Notes: generated by a model from the letters alone, not told the origin. A stretch of DNA of 5,974 nt from Chloroflexota bacterium (GCA_009843585.1 VYDC01000203.1:1-5974), one strand, 5' to 3'. Positions 1 to 5,363 are shown, counted from the first letter of the stretch. Numbers and translations: made by a program.

Positions 1-6
1 CTTCTG

Positions 7-43
7 GCCCGTGCGCCGCCCCCCTGAGGACGGGCGCACGGGC
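7..43. terminator. Long perfect GC-rich hairpin, possible terminator of a gene left of the window
   Basis: Arms GCCCGTGCGCC (7-17) and GGCGCACGGGC (33-43) are a perfect 11-bp inverted repeat around a 15-base loop. There is no T-run on either side, so it is not a canonical intrinsic terminator, though GC-rich actinobacterial terminators often lack one. Since no coding sequence is visible at the left edge, it could mark the end of an upstream gene. It could equally be a protein-binding palindrome or a structured leader. Confidence 0.35.
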
Positions 44-266
44 GGTGCGTGTCCCGGCGCGGCCGGTGCGGATGCGACCGCTCGGCGGGGCCCTCGTGGC
101 ACGCGGGCCGCGGCCGGAGACACGGGGCGGGAGACTAGGCGAGGCGCGTCGCAAATCGCGCAACAGGACCGCCCCGAAAGGGCGCCTCGGTGCACCCCGG
201 CCGCGCGCCCGGCGACGGTGGAGTGCTCAGGATCGGGAACGAATCGGCGTCTCCTGATGGTCTGGA

Positions 267-280
267 ATTGTTGCGCACAA
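267..280 (+). promoter_or_regulatory. ATTGTTGCGCACAA operator-like site upstream of the SARP gene
   Basis: The core TTGCGCACAA (271-280) is close to a palindrome, and ATTGT (267-271) and ACAAT (277-281) form a perfect 5-bp inverted repeat with a 5-base centre. The 14-mer matches 1513-1526 at 13 of 14 positions. The site sits about 65 bases before the GTG start in an AT-richer stretch. It also contains TGCGCACA (272-279), one of seven TGCGYACA sites in the window's gaps. An operator or activator site is the simplest reading; the binding protein is unknown. Confidence 0.45.
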
Positions 281-344
281 TGCTACGACCTGATCCGGGC
301 GATCGCCGCGACGCGGCCTGACCACCGAACCGATCGCCCGGCGG

Positions 345-1190
345 GTGGCGGACGGGTGGGTAGAGGTGCCCGAATCAGACGGGGCCGGCGAGGAGCCGGC
401 GCGGGCCCGCAGCGGAGGTCGTCGCCGGCGCGCGCCGCCGGAGATCCGGCTCACGCTGCTGGGGGGCTTCGCGCTTCACCAGGGCGGCGAGGCCCGCCGC
501 GTGCCGCTGGGCGCGCAGCGGCTGGTCGCGCTGCTCGCCGTGCACGGGGGCGGACTGCACCGCGCCGACGCGGCGCTCCTGCTCGCCCCGCACCTCGGCT
601 CGGAGAGCGCCTCGAGGAGCCTGCGGACGGCGCTCTCGCGGCTCAACGCCAGCGGCCCCGGGGTCGTGGAGCGGAGCGGCGCGACGCTGCGGCTCGCGGC
701 GCGCGTCTCGGTCGACGCGCGCGAGGTGATGCGCATCGCCGCGGGCCTCGCCGGCCGGCTCGAGGAGCCGCCCGGAGCCGTCGACATCTCCCTGCTCACG
801 CGCACGCTGCTCCCCGGATGGAGCGAGGACTGGGTTCAGATGGAGCGCCACCGGCTGCGCGATCGCTCCCTCCTGGCGCTCGAGACGCACGCCCGCCGGC
901 TCGCGGAGCGCGGCGAGCTGGACGCGGCGCTGGAGGCCGTGCACGCCGCCCTCCGCGCCGATCCGCTGCGCGAGAGCGCCGCCCTCGTCCTGATCGAGAT
1001 CCACCTCTCGCAGGCGAACGCCGGCGCGGCCCGGAGCGCCTACCTCGCCTTCCGCGAGCGGAGCGTGCGCGAGCTGGACTTGGAGCCCTCCGAGGAGCTC
1101 CAGGATCTCGTCCGCCCGCTCGTGCCCCGGCGCGCCGGCTTAAGGGGACCGCGGATCCGGCGCCGTCCCCGGTGGCGCTGGGTCGAGTAG
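345..1190 (+). CDS. SARP/AfsR-type transcriptional regulator with BTAD domain
   Basis: A 281-residue cytoplasmic DNA-binding regulator. After a low-complexity Arg-rich N-terminus (about 1-33), residues 34-110 look like the OmpR-like winged helix of SARP proteins: strand IRLTLLGGFAL, then QRLVALLAVHGG and the helix SASRSLRTALSRLN. Residues about 135-260 match the bacterial transcriptional activation (BTAD) domain, an all-helical TPR-like region; typical pieces are LLPGWSEDWVQMERHRLR, ALEAVHAALRADPLRESA and AYLAFRERSVRELDLEPSEEL. The tail is strongly basic. It lacks the ATPase and TPR extensions of large AfsR-like proteins, so it is a short SARP. The usual LWPD segment before the recognition helix reads LAPH. 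The family activates neighbouring genes by binding direct repeats next to the -35 box; the targets here are unknown, but the secreted-protein gene follows on the same strand. The start is uncertain: GTG 345 and GTG 366 are both possible, the frame is open from 294, and neither has a clear ribosome binding site. Confidence 0.85.
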   Translation: MADGWVEVPESDGAGEEPARARSGGRRRRAPPEIRLTLLGGFALHQGGEARRVPLGAQRLVALLAVHGGGLHRADAALLLAPHLGSESASRSLRTALSRLNASGPGVVERSGATLRLAARVSVDAREVMRIAAGLAGRLEEPPGAVDISLLTRTLLPGWSEDWVQMERHRLRDRSLLALETHARRLAERGELDAALEAVHAALRADPLRESAALVLIEIHLSQANAGAARSAYLAFRERSVRELDLEPSEELQDLVRPLVPRRAGLRGPRIRRRPRWRWVE

Positions 1191-1370
1191 GCGGCCGGCC
1201 CGGGGGGGCGCGACGGCGGGGCACGGGCGCGCCGCGGATCGGGCGTCGGCGGCTGCGCGAGGGCTCCCGGCGGCGCGTCCACACGCGGCCCCCGGGCCCC
1301 GCGGCGGCGTCCCGGCGGGGGTCGCGCGGTGCCCTGGGGAGCCGCGCCGCGCGGACGCGGGTCACCGGAA

Positions 1371-1378
1371 TGTACGCA
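1371..1378 (-). promoter_or_regulatory. TGCGTACA site (reads TGTACGCA on +)
   Basis: One of four exact TGCGTACA copies in the window, all in gaps. It is embedded in GGAATGTAC (1367-1375), a 9-mer repeated at 4762-4770 in the region upstream of the kinase operon. It lies far (about 330 bases) from the start codon of the downstream gene. Confidence 0.35.
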
Positions 1379-1442
1379 CGGTAAGTGGCCCCTCTCCGAG
1401 AGGGCAAGTCGCCTCCGGAAACGTCCGTTCCCCGGACGGAGT

Positions 1443-1450
1443 TGCGTACA
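1443..1450 (+). promoter_or_regulatory. TGCGTACA site
   Basis: Second exact copy of the intergenic 8-mer, about 150 bases upstream of the promoter-like element of the secreted-protein gene. It is followed by a short inverted repeat, GCAC-TCAG-GTGC, at 1472-1483. Confidence 0.4.
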
Positions 1451-1512
1451 GCGCACTGTGAGGGATGTCCGGGCACTCAGGTGCAGCATCAGTCGGGACT
1501 CACGGAGCGGCG

Positions 1513-1526
1513 ATTGATGCGCACAA
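1513..1526 (+). promoter_or_regulatory. ATTGATGCGCACAA operator-like site
   Basis: Differs at one position from the 14-mer at 267-280 upstream of the SARP gene, and contains TGCGCACA (1518-1525). A 13/14 match between two gaps of this size is unlikely by chance on a rough composition estimate (well below 0.1 expected). It suggests that the SARP gene and the secreted-protein gene share a regulator. Confidence 0.45.
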
Positions 1527-1540
1527 CTCATGGTATACCC

Positions 1541-1554
1541 GTACACCTCAGGGT
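1541..1554 (+). promoter_or_regulatory. GTACACCTCAGGGT repeated word
   Basis: Matches 4767-4780 (GTACCCCTCAGGGT) at 13 of 14 positions in the same orientation. It starts inside CCCGTACAC and lies about 50 bases upstream of the promoter-like element. It is probably a binding site; which protein binds it is not known. Confidence 0.4.
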
Positions 1555-1590
1555 AGCGGCGCGCATCCGCCGGACGCTGCACCGGAACGC

Positions 1591-1639
1591 GCATCGGGAA
1601 TCCCCCGCGATTGTGTGCGCACGAATCTAGCCAGCAGCC
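1591..1639 (+). promoter_or_regulatory. Promoter-like element upstream of the first secreted-protein gene
   Basis: Aligned without gaps to 5364-5412, it matches at 35 of 49 positions. Conserved blocks are TCG..AATC (ending 1602), TTGTGT (1611-1616), CGAATCTAG (1622-1630) and AGCAGCC (1633-1639). AATC and CGAATCTAG are separated by 19 bases in both copies, a spacing that would suit -35 and -10 boxes of an alternative (for example ECF-type) sigma factor; this assignment is inference. If CGAATCTAG is the -10 region, the untranslated leader is about 70 bases. The minus strand at 1614-1621 also reads TGCGCACA, so a regulator site may overlap the promoter. Confidence 0.5.
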
Positions 1640-1691
1640 TCCCCCGGCGTCGAGGATCGAACGCACTTCCCGAAGCGGGGGATTCGGCCGG

Positions 1692-1700
1692 AGGAGGTGA
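1692..1700 (+). promoter_or_regulatory. Strong Shine-Dalgarno sequence AGGAGGTGA
   Basis: Near-perfect complement of the 16S rRNA 3' end, with seven bases between GGAGG and the GTG at 1705. It fixes the start of the secreted protein, excluding the longer frame that is open from 1465. Confidence 0.85.
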
Positions 1701-1704
1701 CGCC

Positions 1705-2634
1705 GTGGCGAGCTACCTGCGCCGGACGGTGGTGGCGGCGACGCTCGCCGCGCTCTCGCTCCTGCTCTTCCCGCAGGCGGTCGAGGCGGCCTGCTCGGAG
1801 GGCAAGGCCGCCGACGGCATCTGCGCCGTGTTCTCGGCCGGCTCGGTCCGCGAGGGCGGCTCCCTCGCGTTCACCGTGCCCATCCCCGAGGAGTGGGCGG
1901 TCGTCGCAGCCAGTCAAGGCGGTCGCCAGGTCAGCTTCGACGACCACGATGACGGCGACGTCCACCCCACCTACGGGGTAGAGCTGGCGGGGGATCGCGG
2001 TGAGTTCGTCTACGCGAGCAAATGCAGCGTGCGATCCGTCGTCGTGCTCGACACCGTCACCGGGGAGGACGGCGTCGAGCACCCCGACATCTCGCGCGTC
2101 ACCACGAGCGGCCGGCGCATAACCGTCACCGTCCGCCCGGGCGCCTGGGCCGAGAACCGCGAGCCCCTGTCCATCCGGTACGAGCTTCACGGAACGCGCA
2201 CGATCCGGACCGTCCTGAACGGCCGCGTGACGAGCTCGTCGACCGAGGCCTGCGTCGTCACCGGACGAAGCAGCGGACATGGCAACCCGATTGTCGGCAC
2301 CGCCGTCGCCGAGATCACGATCACGAGGAGCGCGAGCGCGCCCAACCCGGCGCTCATCTACGCCCGCGAGGACAGGCCCGGCACCCCGCGCGCCAACTCT
2401 CACACCCCCGGCGCCGACATCCCGCCCAACACGAGCCGCTGTGTCGTTGTGCGCCAAAAGACCAGTTCCGGGTACGGCGAGATGAGCTGGTGCGGGACGC
2501 TCACGGACGAGCAGGGGAACGAGGTGACTCCCGACTACCGAATAGCCGCGACGAGCAACAGTCCTCATGTCGGAACACAGCTGACGGTGGCCGAGTTATG
2601 TAAGGAAGAGGGCATCACCTGCACGCGCCACTGA
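1705..2634 (+). CDS. Exported cysteine-containing protein of unknown family
   Basis: A 309-residue protein that I do not recognise. Residues 1-28 form a clear Sec signal peptide: basic Arg6-Arg7, a hydrophobic core at about 9-22, and VEA before a signal peptidase I site at Ala28/Ala29. The mature part (about 281 residues) is rich in Thr, Ser, Val and Arg with alternating polar and hydrophobic stretches such as RRITVTVRPG and VAEITITRS, which suggests beta-sandwich folding. It has eight cysteines (30, 40, 107, 183, 246, 263, 299, 306), an even number consistent with four disulfides outside the cell. An acidic run FDDHDDGD (78-85) could bind a metal. No C-terminal anchor, LPXTG motif or second membrane helix is seen, so it is probably released or held non-covalently. 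Cys30 is not in a lipobox (EAAC). The start is set by the strong ribosome binding site. The gene is tandem with the SARP gene but 514 bases away, so it probably has its own promoter. Confidence 0.85.
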   Translation: MASYLRRTVVAATLAALSLLLFPQAVEAACSEGKAADGICAVFSAGSVREGGSLAFTVPIPEEWAVVAASQGGRQVSFDDHDDGDVHPTYGVELAGDRGEFVYASKCSVRSVVVLDTVTGEDGVEHPDISRVTTSGRRITVTVRPGAWAENREPLSIRYELHGTRTIRTVLNGRVTSSSTEACVVTGRSSGHGNPIVGTAVAEITITRSASAPNPALIYAREDRPGTPRANSHTPGADIPPNTSRCVVVRQKTSSGYGEMSWCGTLTDEQGNEVTPDYRIAATSNSPHVGTQLTVAELCKEEGITCTRH

Positions 2635-2648
2635 GGCGCTTGGGGGGA

Positions 2649-2691
2649 GCCGGGGAGGATGGCGGCGGGGCGGCGCGCCAACCTCCTCGGC
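2649..2691. terminator. Hairpin between convergent genes, probable bidirectional terminator
   Basis: Outer arms GCCGGGGAGG (2649-2658) and CCTCCTCGGC (2682-2691) pair over 10 bp with one G-U. After an A-A mismatch, TGGCG (2660-2664) pairs with CGCCA (2676-2680) around an 11-base loop. It lies within the 69-base gap between the converging secreted-protein and response-regulator genes, where a shared terminator is expected. There is no U-tract. A second small hairpin, GCGCC/GGCGC (2625-2639), spans the stop codon of the secreted-protein gene. Confidence 0.5.
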
Positions 2692-2703
2692 GCTACCCGG
2701 GAG

Positions 2704-3366
2704 TCACGCCTCCTCGTCGTCGAGGAGGCCGTTGCGGACGGCCCAGACGACGATCTCCTGCTTCGACTTGACCCCGAGCTTGTCCTGCACCCGGTAGATG
2801 GCGTTCCTCGCCGTCACCATCGTGACCCCCAGCCGCTCGGCTATCCCTGCGTAGGACTCCCCCCGGGCGAAGTGCGTGAGCACCTCCCGCTCCCTCGCGG
2901 TCAGCACGTTCTTCCCCGGCATCACCCCGGTCTCGCCGCGAATCAGCGCGAAGACGCGCCTCACGGCCTCGTCGGGGATCACCAGCCGCCCATCGGCGAC
3001 CTTGCGGATGGCTGCGAGGAGCTGCTCGCTCCCGGCGTACTTCTGGACGAACCCCGTCGCGCCGGCGGCCGTCGCGTCGATCACGGCATCGTCCTCGGAG
3101 GAGGCCGTGAGCATCAGCACCCGCGTCTCCGGCAGCAGGCCGAGGATATCCCGGCAGGCCTCCACGCCGTCCTTCCCCGGCATCATCACGTCCATGACGA
3201 CGACGTCGGGCCGCGCCTCCTGCGCCCGGGCGACGGCCTCCTCGCCGTCTGCGGCCTGCGCCACGACCTCGAAGCCCCCGGACTCCTCCAGCACCTCCCG
3301 CAGCCCCCGGCGCATAAGGGGATGGTCGTCCACCAGCATCACCCGGATACCGCCGTCCGATGTCAT
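2704..3366 (-). CDS. NarL/LuxR-family response regulator
   Basis: A 220-residue cytoplasmic transcription factor and the likely phosphorylation partner of the kinase encoded just before it. Receiver domain at about 7-122: acidic pair Asp13-Asp14, phospho-acceptor Asp59 in VVVMDVMMPG, switch Thr87 and conserved Lys109. A linker (about 123-152) leads to a LuxR-type helix-turn-helix (about 153-214) that begins LTAREREVL and continues YAGIAERLGVTMVTARNAIYRVQDKLGV; the recognition helix MVTARNAIYRV is somewhat unlike the common TVKNH form. The start is ATG 3366, just before the receiver's first strand; GGGAG (3377-3373) lies six bases upstream and falls inside the last codons of the kinase gene. 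One base separates the kinase stop from this ATG, so the two are surely co-transcribed and probably translationally coupled. An open frame extends upstream to 3447 but overlaps the kinase and adds non-family sequence. Confidence 0.93.
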   Translation of the reverse strand: MTSDGGIRVMLVDDHPLMRRGLREVLEESGGFEVVAQAADGEEAVARAQEARPDVVVMDVMMPGKDGVEACRDILGLLPETRVLMLTASSEDDAVIDATAAGATGFVQKYAGSEQLLAAIRKVADGRLVIPDEAVRRVFALIRGETGVMPGKNVLTAREREVLTHFARGESYAGIAERLGVTMVTARNAIYRVQDKLGVKSKQEIVVWAVRNGLLDDEEA

Positions 3367-3367
3367 T

Positions 3368-4597
3368 TCACGCTCCCTCTCCCGCGCACTGCCCGCGAGC
3401 GACGACGCAGGTGATGGTCGTCCCCCCGCCCGATCCGCCCGACTCAACGACGAGCCGTCCGCCCATGCGCTCCGCCTGTGCCTCCATGCCGCCGAAGCCG
3501 CGGCCCCGCTCGGCGTAATCCTCGGGCAGGCCGACGCCGTCGTCGGAGACCGAGAGGTGCACGCCGCCGGCCTCGAATGAGAGCCCGACCTCCACCCGCG
3601 AGGCCCGCGCGTGCAGGAGGGCGTTGGCCAGGGCGTTGTGGGCGATCGCGAAGAGGCCGCTCCTCACCTCCCGCGGGAGCGGCGGCTCCTCCCCGGACTG
3701 CACCAGCTCGGCTGGCACCGCGGCGACCCTCGCGAAGGTCGCGGTGTGGGCGCCCAGCACCCGGCCGAGGCCCCGTCCCTCGAAGAGGCGGCCCATGTCG
3801 ATGGGCCCCCGGAGCTCCCACATCGCCGACCGTGAGAGCGCGGCCGTCGCGGCGAGCCGCTCGGTCAGCTGCGGGTTCGAGTCGCCGGCGAGCTCCGCGG
3901 CGCGCTCGAGGCCGGCGTTGATCAGGTAGGCGGTCTGGGCGGCGGTGTCGTGGATGGTCTGCGAGAGCTCGATGCGCTCCTGCTGCAGCGCCCGCTCCCG
4001 CGCGAGCAGGGCCTGCCTCCGGGCGCGCTCGAACCGCGCGATCAGGCTGACGCCCACCACGACGAGGTACATCACGAAGACCCTCGAGAGCAGCACGTTC
4101 TCCCGCCCCGCCTCGAGGTCCACGCCGGGCTCCGCGGTCACCGACACGAAGGTGTAGACGGCGGCCGCCGCCGTCGCCCACGCGAGGACGAGCCGGAGCG
4201 AGTAGAAGACCACGGCGACGATCGCGAGGGCCGGATAGTAGGCGATGAAGACGAGGTTGTCGGGGCTTCCCGTGGCGGCGGCGTTCGCGGCGACGTTGGC
4301 CGTGATGAGCGCCAGGTCCACGACGCCCAGGGCGACCATCCAGTGCCACGTCACAGGCCGATTCCGCAGCAGCCGGTAGTGGACGAAGCCGTTGACCGCC
4401 GCGAGCAAGCCGGCCAGGTACAGGAACTCGACCTGGTCCGGGTACCAGAGGTCGGGACGGCGGGCGAGCATGCCGCAGGCGGCGAGCCAGATGAGCCAGC
4501 GCCCCCAGACGGAGACCCAGACCGTGTGCCGCAGCACCCCGGCGTCGGCCTCAAGGAGATGCCCCAGCCGCCTCCACGCTGTCCGTGCGTTCGTCAT
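3368..4597 (-). CDS. Membrane sensor histidine kinase, HisKA_3 (NarX/LiaS/DesK-like) class
   Basis: A 409-residue inner-membrane kinase. Residues about 27-188 contain about six hydrophobic helices (near 27-45, 57-76, 86-107, 115-133, 136-154, 172-188) with short loops and no large extracellular domain, so the stimulus is probably sensed in or near the membrane. A charged helix (about 189-213, rich in Arg, Glu and Gln) links to the dimerisation domain. The H-box is TIHDTAAQ with His216 as phospho-acceptor; HDxxxQ is the signature of this class, in which Asp217 and Gln221 are known to serve kinase and phosphatase activity. The ATPase domain has the N-box HNALANALLHA (Asn321, Asn325), G1 box DDGVGLP (353-358) and G2 box GRGFGGM (365-371). 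All key residues are intact. The ATG at 4597 has only a weak ribosome binding site (GGAT). It is the first gene of the operon and is followed by the response regulator after one base. Confidence 0.93.
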   Translation of the reverse strand: MTNARTAWRRLGHLLEADAGVLRHTVWVSVWGRWLIWLAACGMLARRPDLWYPDQVEFLYLAGLLAAVNGFVHYRLLRNRPVTWHWMVALGVVDLALITANVAANAAATGSPDNLVFIAYYPALAIVAVVFYSLRLVLAWATAAAAVYTFVSVTAEPGVDLEAGRENVLLSRVFVMYLVVVGVSLIARFERARRQALLARERALQQERIELSQTIHDTAAQTAYLINAGLERAAELAGDSNPQLTERLAATAALSRSAMWELRGPIDMGRLFEGRGLGRVLGAHTATFARVAAVPAELVQSGEEPPLPREVRSGLFAIAHNALANALLHARASRVEVGLSFEAGGVHLSVSDDGVGLPEDYAERGRGFGGMEAQAERMGGRLVVESGGSGGGTTITCVVARGQCAGEGA

Positions 4598-4608
4598 CAG
4601 AGATCCGG

Positions 4609-4644
4609 TGGCCCGGCCCCCACCGCGTCGAGCGCGGCGGGCCA
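4609..4644 (-). promoter_or_regulatory. Hairpin in the leader of the kinase mRNA
   Basis: TGGCCCG (4609-4615) pairs with CGGGCCA (4638-4644). Inside it CCGCG (4623-4627) pairs with CGCGG (4633-4637), with a one-sided seven-base bulge. The structure ends only 11 bases before the kinase ATG, so it could influence translation start. It may also be a chance product of GC-rich sequence; another hairpin, CCTGCGG/CCGCGGG, lies at 4699-4715. Confidence 0.3.
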
Positions 4645-4754
4645 GAGCGCCGCGGCGACCCCGGCCGGCGCGGGTCGGCGCGCGCGGCGGAGATGTGTCC
4701 TGCGGTCGCCGCGGGCTTCCGCTCCCAGAAGATACCGCCGGTCCGGGGCGAGGA

Positions 4755-4770
4755 CTAGATGGGAATGTAC
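4755..4770 (-). promoter_or_regulatory. Candidate promoter of the kinase operon
   Basis: On the minus strand this reads GTAC, six bases, ATCTAG. The same arrangement, GTAC-N6-ATCTAG, occurs in the promoter-like element of the right-hand secreted gene (5388-5403), and GTGC-N6-ATCTAG in that of the first one. If ATCTAG is part of a -10 region, the kinase leader is about 150 bases. The rest of the 49-bp element is not conserved here, so this call is weaker. Confidence 0.3.
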
Positions 4771-4780
4771 CCCTCAGGGT
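4762..4780 (+). promoter_or_regulatory. GGAATGTAC and GTACCCCTCAGGGT overlapping repeated words
   Basis: GGAATGTAC (4762-4770) repeats 1367-1375. GTACCCCTCAGGGT (4767-4780) matches 1541-1554 at 13 of 14 positions and contains the small palindrome CCCT-C-AGGG (4771-4779). The two words are separate upstream of the first secreted gene but fused here, next to the candidate kinase promoter. Confidence 0.4.
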
Positions 4781-4797
4781 GTGTTCGAATGCACACC
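4778..4797. promoter_or_regulatory. Inverted repeat GGTGTG-N8-CACACC
   Basis: Perfect 6-bp arms at 4778-4783 and 4792-4797 with an AT-richer centre. TCGAATG at 4785-4791 repeats at 4808-4814, 23 bases on, about two helical turns. The size and symmetry resemble a dimeric regulator's operator, about 20-40 bases upstream of the candidate kinase -10 region. Confidence 0.4.
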
Positions 4798-4799
4798 TC

Positions 4800-4807
4800 T
4801 GCGTACA
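4800..4807 (+). promoter_or_regulatory. TGCGTACA site
   Basis: Third exact copy of the intergenic 8-mer. It sits between the two TCGAATG repeats, in the AT-richer island upstream of the kinase operon. Confidence 0.4.
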
Positions 4808-5069
4808 TCGAATGGCGCATCAGATGGACGGAAATCGCTTTCCCATGTGAGCGTCGCAAAGCAAGTCGATGTGTGTACCAACGAACCTCGACGGTGGCCC
4901 CGTCTCCGGTGCGAGCAGACGCGGTCGACGGCCGCCGTCGGGGTGCCGGAGGTGGGCTGAGCGCGAGACGACGTCTCACGCACCGGCGGAGGTCGTCGCG
5001 GGCGGGCGCCGCGCCGAGGCATGCGCGCCGGCCCGCAGGGCCTCGCCAACGGCCGCGGCGCGGGAACCC

Positions 5070-5093
5070 GGCGCGAGGGAAGGTCCCCGCGCC
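5070..5093. terminator. Strong hairpin in the gene-free region
   Basis: GGCGCG (5070-5075) pairs with CGCGCC (5088-5093); after a bulged A, GGGA (5077-5080) pairs with TCCC (5084-5087) around a three-base loop. The sequence CCTTCCTCC follows on the plus strand. It could end a short transcript or insulate the two divergent promoter regions; there is no gene beside it to confirm this. Confidence 0.25.
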
Positions 5094-5291
5094 CCTTCCT
5101 CCCCGCGGGACCGTCGCATGAAGCCGCCGAGGTGAGGTGCGTCGCGCGACCGGTGCCCGCGAGGCGCGATGGTCGCCTGCGGGCGGGGCCACCGCGCCGG
5201 CCGGCACCCTTCGGGGGCCTGCGCCGAGTCGTAGCTCCAAGCATCTGCCCCCGCGGGAGCCGGGGTGGTCACCGCGTGCCCGCAGGGGCGG

Positions 5292-5319
5292 TGCGTACAA
5301 ACGTACAGCCCGCCGTACC
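5292..5319 (+). promoter_or_regulatory. TGCGTACA site with CGTAC cluster
   Basis: Fourth exact TGCGTACA (5292-5299). CGTACA occurs at 5294-5299 and again at 5302-5307, eight bases apart, and CGTACC at 5314-5319. The cluster lies about 80-100 bases upstream of the CGAATCTAG block of the right-hand promoter, a distance suited to an activator or repressor array. Confidence 0.4.
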
Positions 5320-5363
5320 CCCTTCTCCGCACCGAACGGACAGGTCAACTGCGCCCGAAGAGA

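Larger units (their letters stand above)
1..344. other. Non-coding region upstream of the SARP-type regulator
   Basis: No convincing gene is seen here; the open frames that cross it encode Arg/Pro/Gly/Ala-rich composition shadows. The first 230 bases are very GC-rich and hold a long hairpin (7-43) and a small one (CGCCC, loop CGAAA, GGGCG at 170-184). From about 230 to 300 the composition becomes AT-richer and contains the near-palindrome TTGCGCACAA, the likely regulatory part of this region. The promoter of the downstream regulator is probably here, but I cannot place its -35 and -10 boxes with confidence. Confidence 0.6.
1191..1704. other. 514-bp regulatory intergenic region upstream of the first secreted-protein gene
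   Basis: No gene is supported here; an 81-codon frame at 1385-1630 has no family-like sequence. The first 160 bases are extremely GC-rich. From about 1361 to 1640 AT-richer islands carry most of the sequence words shared with other gaps: TGTACGCA (1371), TGCGTACA (1443), ATTGATGCGCACAA (1513), GTACACCTCAGGGT (1541) and the promoter-like element (1591-1639). Small hairpins include CCCTCT/AGAGGG (1390-1404) and CGTCCG/CGGACG (1422-1438). No clear terminator for the SARP gene is visible. Confidence 0.6.

Noticed and set aside
22..29. Reverse copy of CCTCAGGG in the left-edge hairpin loop
   Set aside because: Only eight bases match the CTCAGGGT word and the surroundings differ; probably chance.
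11..1384. 457-codon plus-strand open frame
   Set aside because: It overlaps the SARP gene in another frame, crosses non-coding DNA and is almost entirely Arg, Pro, Gly and Ala: a GC-composition shadow.
1385..1630. 81-codon plus-strand frame in the gap before the first secreted gene
   Set aside because: No family-like sequence; it ends inside the promoter-like element, as expected for a chance frame.
1465..1704. Extended N-terminus of the first secreted protein
   Set aside because: The strong AGGAGGTGA before GTG 1705 and a signal peptide starting there show that the upstream part is untranslated.
1783..1797. Lipoprotein signal at Cys30 of the first secreted protein
   Set aside because: The sequence before it is EAA; a lipobox needs Leu, Val or Ile at position -3. 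Signal peptidase I cleavage fits better.
3367..3447. Extended N-terminus of the response regulator
   Set aside because: It would overlap the kinase gene; ATG 3366 has a good ribosome binding site and stands right before the receiver domain.
1404..4868. GCAAGTCG shared by two gaps (1404-1411 and 4861-4868)
   Set aside because: A shared 8-mer between gaps of this size is expected by chance about once, so it is not evidence on its own.
4755..5348. 197-codon minus-strand frame in the large gap (and the overlapping 4774-5244 frame)
   Set aside because: Arg/Pro/Gly-rich, no recognisable motif, no ribosome binding site, and it covers both regulatory islands.
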